A stretch of DNA of 64,000 bases, taken from NCBI GenBank assembly GCA_050084515.1, contig CM114274.1:28830001-28894000 (forward strand). Reading direction: 5' to 3'. The translations under genes were made by a program, and so were the position numbers. The notes under the pieces are model-generated. The model searched no databases. It was not told where the DNA came from and saw only the letters and a program-made list of their open reading frames with translations. Source of the stretch: Blasia pusilla. Taxonomy: Eukaryota > Marchantiophyta > Marchantiopsida > Blasiales. Positions within the stretch are counted from its first letter, which is position 1. Every line of letters begins with the position of its first letter. This document shows positions 59,614 to 64,000 of the stretch, in pieces.

Positions 59614-60446
59614 GATGATAAGTGGGGTGTACTTTTTGACATAGTATTTGTAAATATGGTTGGTGGTTCAAATGATTATGAGCGGCTTAGTGTCGAAGAA
59701 TTCGGAGAACATTTTGACGAAGGGTCTCGTCTCAATGCAAGCGAAAGATTACTTCAAGATCGATGCAAATCGTAGTCTTTTAAGGACTACCCCTGTAGTG
59801 AAGTCCAAACCAGACCGGAAGGTGGCACCTTACGAAGGCAAAAAATAGGCTGATGCCCGAAATCGCAAAGGAGCAAAGGACCCGAACATGGAAACGAAGT
59901 CAGAAGATGATGACAAATCAGAAGTAAGCTCCAGGATTTTGTGCCTTGAATCATGCTAGACGTTTGTTTCTCTTCACACTACTATTCGATTCAAGCAAGC
60001 CCGTAACTGATTTTGGTTGGTTTATGGCTCAAGACGATGGAGTCGTAGAAAGGGATGAGGGTGAGGGTGAGGGTCCCCCAACTTTTGAAAGGGTGACATC
60101 GTCTGATGTGTTGAATCCTCAAATTTTGACAGGGGAGACTAGTGCTCTAGCTACTCTTGGTTGGGCAAGATATTCCGCGAGAACTATCCCACACCGCTGG
60201 GAGAAAATATCATAAGTTCAATTTAAGAAGCTCGTTATGAAAAAACTTTGTGCTTTTGAATGGGACGATGACTGTTACATATGGAATTCTAATCTAAGTA
60301 TCTGTTTGCGAAGCAGTCATCGTCGATTGGTGGAAAATCACTTGGACTATCGGCGCTCACTCATGGGGGAGAGAAGGATGACAAAGTGCTGGAGAGCAGA
60401 TCCAAGCAAACGCCACGGCAAGGTATATGCGAGGGAGAGTTTATAA
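59614..60446 (+). pseudogene. Unidentified broken frames
   Basis: Consecutive protein-like pieces lie in different frames. 59614-59775 contains NDYERLSVEEFGEHFDEG. The overlapping 59660-59848 contains VVKSKPDRKVAPYEGKK. 59946-60215 contains VTDFGWFMAQDDGVVERDE. 60237-60446 contains LCAFEWDDDCYIWNSNLSI and RSSHRRLVENHL. Together they suggest a decayed gene of over 250 codons. It may be the continuation of the sequence interrupted by the two solo LTRs and the Copia element. I recognise no domain. Confidence 0.35.
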
Positions 60447-61615
60447 GTTTATATGTTTGAAATCTTACATCAAAAAGTAAAAAAATCTCCCGCGAATATA
60501 AGTGGATGTGTCATGATACTCTTATTTTCTTGGCCAATGATTTTAAGTCATGTGATATAAAATTTTCTGGTACTAGACTAAGATTAGTTGTAGTTCTAGT
60601 ATTATAAAGTCCATGTCATTTACATAATTTTATATTTTTAAATTAATTTATTATCATTCCTAAACTTACACGTGTCTATTATTTAGTTTTTTTATTTAAA
60701 CTAGTTGTAACTACATTTAGTTTTTCCAACTAAAGTTAGTATCTATGTAGGACATGTCGTTATTTTAAAATGATTAAAAATTATCATGATCAAATTTATT
60801 AATATTATAATGCTAATGCCATATCATTACCTTGTAGTTCATCCTAGTTGTAAAATAAAACTAACATATGACATGTCATATTTTAAGTCTGACAAGTTGT
60901 ATATGTAGTGCTATCGAATGTAGTTGTAAGTATTCTAGTGTTAAAAACATGTATTTCCTTCTAGTGAAGAGATCTTATCTGTTAAAATTTGAAAGATCAA
61001 AGATTGTGAAGAAATTAAAGATGTTTAATGATTAATAAATATTTTATTCCACAATATATGGAAATAATTTAATCTTGCAATTTTTTTATAATGAGCTCTA
61101 TGGTATTAGTCTTGATGAATATTTCTTCATTTATTTTCCTTAAATTAATAAAAATAAAAATAAAAATATTAAAATACGTCATTAACAAAATAGAAGTATG
61201 TGGTATTATGGATTGATGTTTGAGTGAAATAAAATTAAAACCTAGAATGAAATTTTGATCATAGAAAAGAATTCATCATTATGAAGATTATGAAAGCAGA
61301 TCCATCTTTCATTCGATTGATCATTCAAATTCAATTGTAATATTCAAAGTAAAGTTTCCTTCTTTCTAAAGTTCTTACTAGATATTTTATGATTATTTTG
61401 GAAAATCTTATATAAATTTCTAACATATTTAATTTACATCATATTTCATATAAAGTGTTTGATGATATTTATACTATTTTAAACGTGATTTTCATGTAAT
61501 ATTTTTATAAATCATGAAGATATGACGATATTGGTTTAGTTAGTCATAAAAATGAGATTTAACAAACCAAGTAATAATTTGAGTCATTTTATACATAAGT
61601 TTTTCATTACCAATA
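60447..61615. other. AT-rich stretch, nothing found
   Basis: Strongly AT-rich, no frame, no strong repeat beyond short A/T runs such as AAAATAAAAATAAAAA near 61149. It separates the unidentified frames from the GC-rich repeat. Confidence 0.5.
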
Positions 61616-61930
61616 AGGTTGCACGGAAACGAACAAGTCCTCGGACATACCCATCCCGCACCGGGGCTTGCCTTGAGTCCGGCTCAGAGCCCACTACCTA
61701 GACCCGGGATGATGGAGCCCACACCCGTTGTGTGGCCCTCATGGCGGGCTGGGCGCAAGCAGGGGCGGGCAGGCTTTTAGGGCGAGTTAGGGTAGGCGCG
61801 TGCTTGTGGCGGGCCTAGGTACGAGCTAGGGCGGGCGGGCAGGCTGAGGGCGGGCAAGTGTGGGCTCTAGGCGAGCAGGTGTGGGCTTTGGGCGGGTAGG
61901 TGGGGGCTAGACATGGGTAGGCTAGGTGGG
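61616..61930. repeat. GC-rich GGGCGGGC repeat, family copy
   Basis: It begins GCACGGAAACGAACAAGTCC and CTCGGACATAC, passes through AGACCCGGGATGATGGAGCC and continues with GGGCGGGCAGGCTGAGGGC and GCGAGCAGGTGTGGGCTTTG. The same series (GCACGAAAACGGACATGTCC, AGACCCGGGCTAACGGAGC, then GGCAGG.TGTGGGCTCGAGG) runs at about 36,787-36,980. This is the clearest matched pair of the family and shows that the repeat has a fixed left part. Confidence 0.75.
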
Positions 61931-62024
61931 AGCTCCACGTACCAAGTCTTACTTACAATCAGGATCTCTAAGGGGTCCAAGATTATAGGAGAGGCCAAAT
62001 TGTAAAGTATACGAGTACGCGATA

Positions 62025-62726
62025 TTGAGTTTAGGGTTTGGAATTGTGATTCCTCTCTCTCAGTATTGTGTTTGGGTAGCAAGAGTAATTGGGAGGGGAG
62101 ACTATCTCCATCACTCTCGTGGAAGGGATGGAGAGAAAGTGATCTCCCACGGCCAAGCTTCCGGACCTGGACAAGCATTGGATGAAGGCGATAGAGGCAA
62201 CACATCACTTCAAGACATTGGGAAACGCCAGAGGAAATCCAACCACATCAATTCTTACTCTCCATTTTCTAGTACCAATCTATCTTTATCAGATATGAAC
62301 AGGAACTTTGATGATGCATTTGTGAAGATTTTCATGCGCCCTATAGGAAATAAGGCAGCAAAATCTCATAAGGGAACATTTTCAGAGTTGCAAGAGTTGT
62401 CAACCAAGTTGAAAGTAATCTTAGATGTTTGCAATACGATGGAGTCTATTGTGAAGGGATTTCAGAATCAATGAATTTTGCTAGGCAAGCTAGAAAGTTC
62501 CCCTTTAGAAAAAACCATTGATGGTTTGCCAGGATTCATTGAGAAGATTGTGTTACAAGTGAAAGCTCTTTTGACATATGAGGGTATCCTACAATTGATA
62601 ATGGCAAACAGAGAGGTTTTGCAATGTTAAGATCAGAATCGTAGTGCTTGGGTATTTCTACGAGCTCAAATTTGCTTTGATCTTTGCCCCAAGAAGTTTA
62701 GGGATCTAGTTCTTTGTCAATCTTGA
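62025..62726 (+). pseudogene. Unidentified frame with two internal stops
   Basis: One frame from 62025 is interrupted only by TGA at 62472 and TAA at 62628 and ends at TGA 62724. The protein-like part starts near residue 75 (NHINSYSPFSSTNLSLSDM) and continues GTFSELQELSTKLKVILDV, LEKTIDGLPGFIEKIVLQV, LIMANREVLQC and LFLR-like text. Predicted mainly helical, no membrane segment, no family recognised. The first 70 residues overlap low-complexity sequence and may not be coding. Confidence 0.4.
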
Positions 62727-63803
62727 ATCCAGATTATCTCAGACGACATTTATTTGAGCTTGATTTTGGTTGTAGGTTTGGCATACTTGGGAGATGATCT
62801 TTTGTATCTTTCTGTCACAAGGATATTCTAATAACATTTTGATAAGAAATCAATTATAGAATCTTGTGTTTTCATGATATTTCCTTGATCATATCCTATT
62901 CATGGTCTGCTAAGTCCGTATTGAAATACACCTACACATGCACTTTACACACTTTACTTTTAGATGAAAGCACTTGATCCTCTTAGGTGATGTCACTTTT
63001 CACTCCCTGTTTTATTTTAAAAACATAGGGACCTATTGTCCATTGACTCTACCTCAGCAAGCATGGACCTGTTGAAGATGATTGCATAATGCCTTCCCTT
63101 CCATATATTTGGTGTTGTTGGAGTACTTTATATTGCATACCATAATGGATCCAAAAAACATTGTGACACGTTGGATTTAGATAACTAATCTCTTGAATAG
63201 TTTGGTTAAATTTGAAGATATGCCCAACGCATAGTCCTTATTGTATGAGGACAATATTTACATGCCTTCATAAAGATTTTATATGTAAAAGGATTGATCA
63301 CTACAAGGTTTTGTTACATACAATGTCAGAATACTTTCTGTTTCATACTTGCAATCAGAAATCCCATCTTCCAAGTGTTACATCCATCAAACCATCTTGC
63401 CCATATCACATATGGGACCGCCACTAACTATATACAAAGCATATATAGCATTTCCTCAATAGGAATGCTATGATGCTTTCTTTCTCATACCAAAATAATA
63501 TGTGTTTGTGCGTTAGTGGCAAAGGTGGAATGTTCTTGTGTTCTTTGACATGTTTGCCACATATAACCATTATTTATACAATTGCTTCATTTCATGCTTG
63601 GTATATCACATAACGAAAGCCTATCAAATTTTCAAACATTTATCCAATGTCAATTTAGGAAGTATGAGATAATATGAATCATGAGGACATTCACTCTTCA
63701 ACTTGAGAGTTAGCCCTCTCTCAAGCAGTAGTACTTTTTACTACGTACTACATCATTCTGCTACACTACACCGACAAAAATCTACAATTGCTTGCAATAT
63801 GCC
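62727..63803. other. No gene seen
   Basis: AT-rich, with only short motif-free frames; the longest, 63212-63427, shows no conserved pattern. Nothing further was supported. Confidence 0.45.
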
Positions 63804-63998
63804 TCATTTTGGCGACCAAACCTTAATATTCCGCCCCCTTTCCTCCTCCTTGTCAATTTTCTTCTTGTATTTGGGAAGTTTTTCTTCCCACTAATTTTCC
63901 ATAAACCATGCTAGAGCTTTAGCCCTCTCTTTCTCCTCTTCCTCATCAATAGCACATTCGATGTAGAACTTGGCAACTTCCTCTACGCCTTGTTTTAA
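63804..63998 (-). pseudogene. Fragment of an unidentified charged protein, cut by the window end
   Basis: On the minus strand, the frame entering from the window end reads GVEEVAKFYIECAIDEEEE, KERAKALAWFMEN, then a TAG (63891-63893 on the plus strand as CTA), then WEEKLPKYKKKIDKEEERG and a stop at 63804-63806. It is highly charged and probably helical. The family is not recognised; the rest lies beyond the window. Confidence 0.35.
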
Positions 63999-64000
63999 CT

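Overview
This is a stretch of nuclear plant DNA. It holds one convincing host gene with plant-type GT-AG introns, plant transposon families (CACTA, hAT, a DUF7869-type transposase and Copia), and a degenerate block of the plant telomere motif TTTAGGG. The host part (about 12-35 kb) is rich in GATCGATC and GTACGTAC words. Together with the DUF7869-type transposase, this makes me lean towards a bryophyte, possibly a Marchantia-like liverwort, but that is an impression and not a demonstrated identification.

Layout. Bases 1-8.8 kb are a decayed CACTA (En/Spm) element on the + strand: the tail of a TNP2-like transposase gene, then an acidic reading frame, a basic and Pro/Gln-rich segment, and a Transposase_24/DUF8039-like second gene. 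Behind them lies an 800-base block of TGACT/AGTCA motifs that looks like subterminal repeats. A hAT (DUF659-type) transposase relic lies on the - strand near 10.3-11.0 kb. GC-rich repeats and a seven-copy, about 122-base tandem array (12.36-13.26 kb) lead into about 11 kb with no clear gene.

The only convincing host gene is at 24,543-28,081 (+): a four-exon patellin (SEC14/CRAL-TRIO plus GOLD domain) of about 962 residues. It has a very long Ala/Lys/Pro-rich N-terminus, including four exact-length 29-residue LEA-like repeats. About 7.7 kb without recognisable genes follows.

From 36 kb to the end the window is again transposon territory. It holds a roughly 1 kb GC-rich element with long inverted ends, about 1 kb of degenerate telomere-like sequence, and a broken - strand DUF7869-type transposase gene (39.7-43.4 kb). 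Next come palindrome-rich flanks, a roughly 16-copy 150-base tandem array built around GGAACT/AGTTCC words (46.96-49.4 kb) and an unidentified reading frame. A complete but dead Copia element (52,651-57,672, with a 5-base target duplication) is followed by two inverted solo LTRs of the same family, each with its own near-perfect target duplication. The last 4 kb holds unidentified broken frames and another copy of the GC-rich repeat.

The genes do not form a pathway. The window is one host gene between two transposon-rich blocks in which elements are nested in one another and decaying. I saw no tRNA, rRNA or CRISPR array, but I could not run a search for them.
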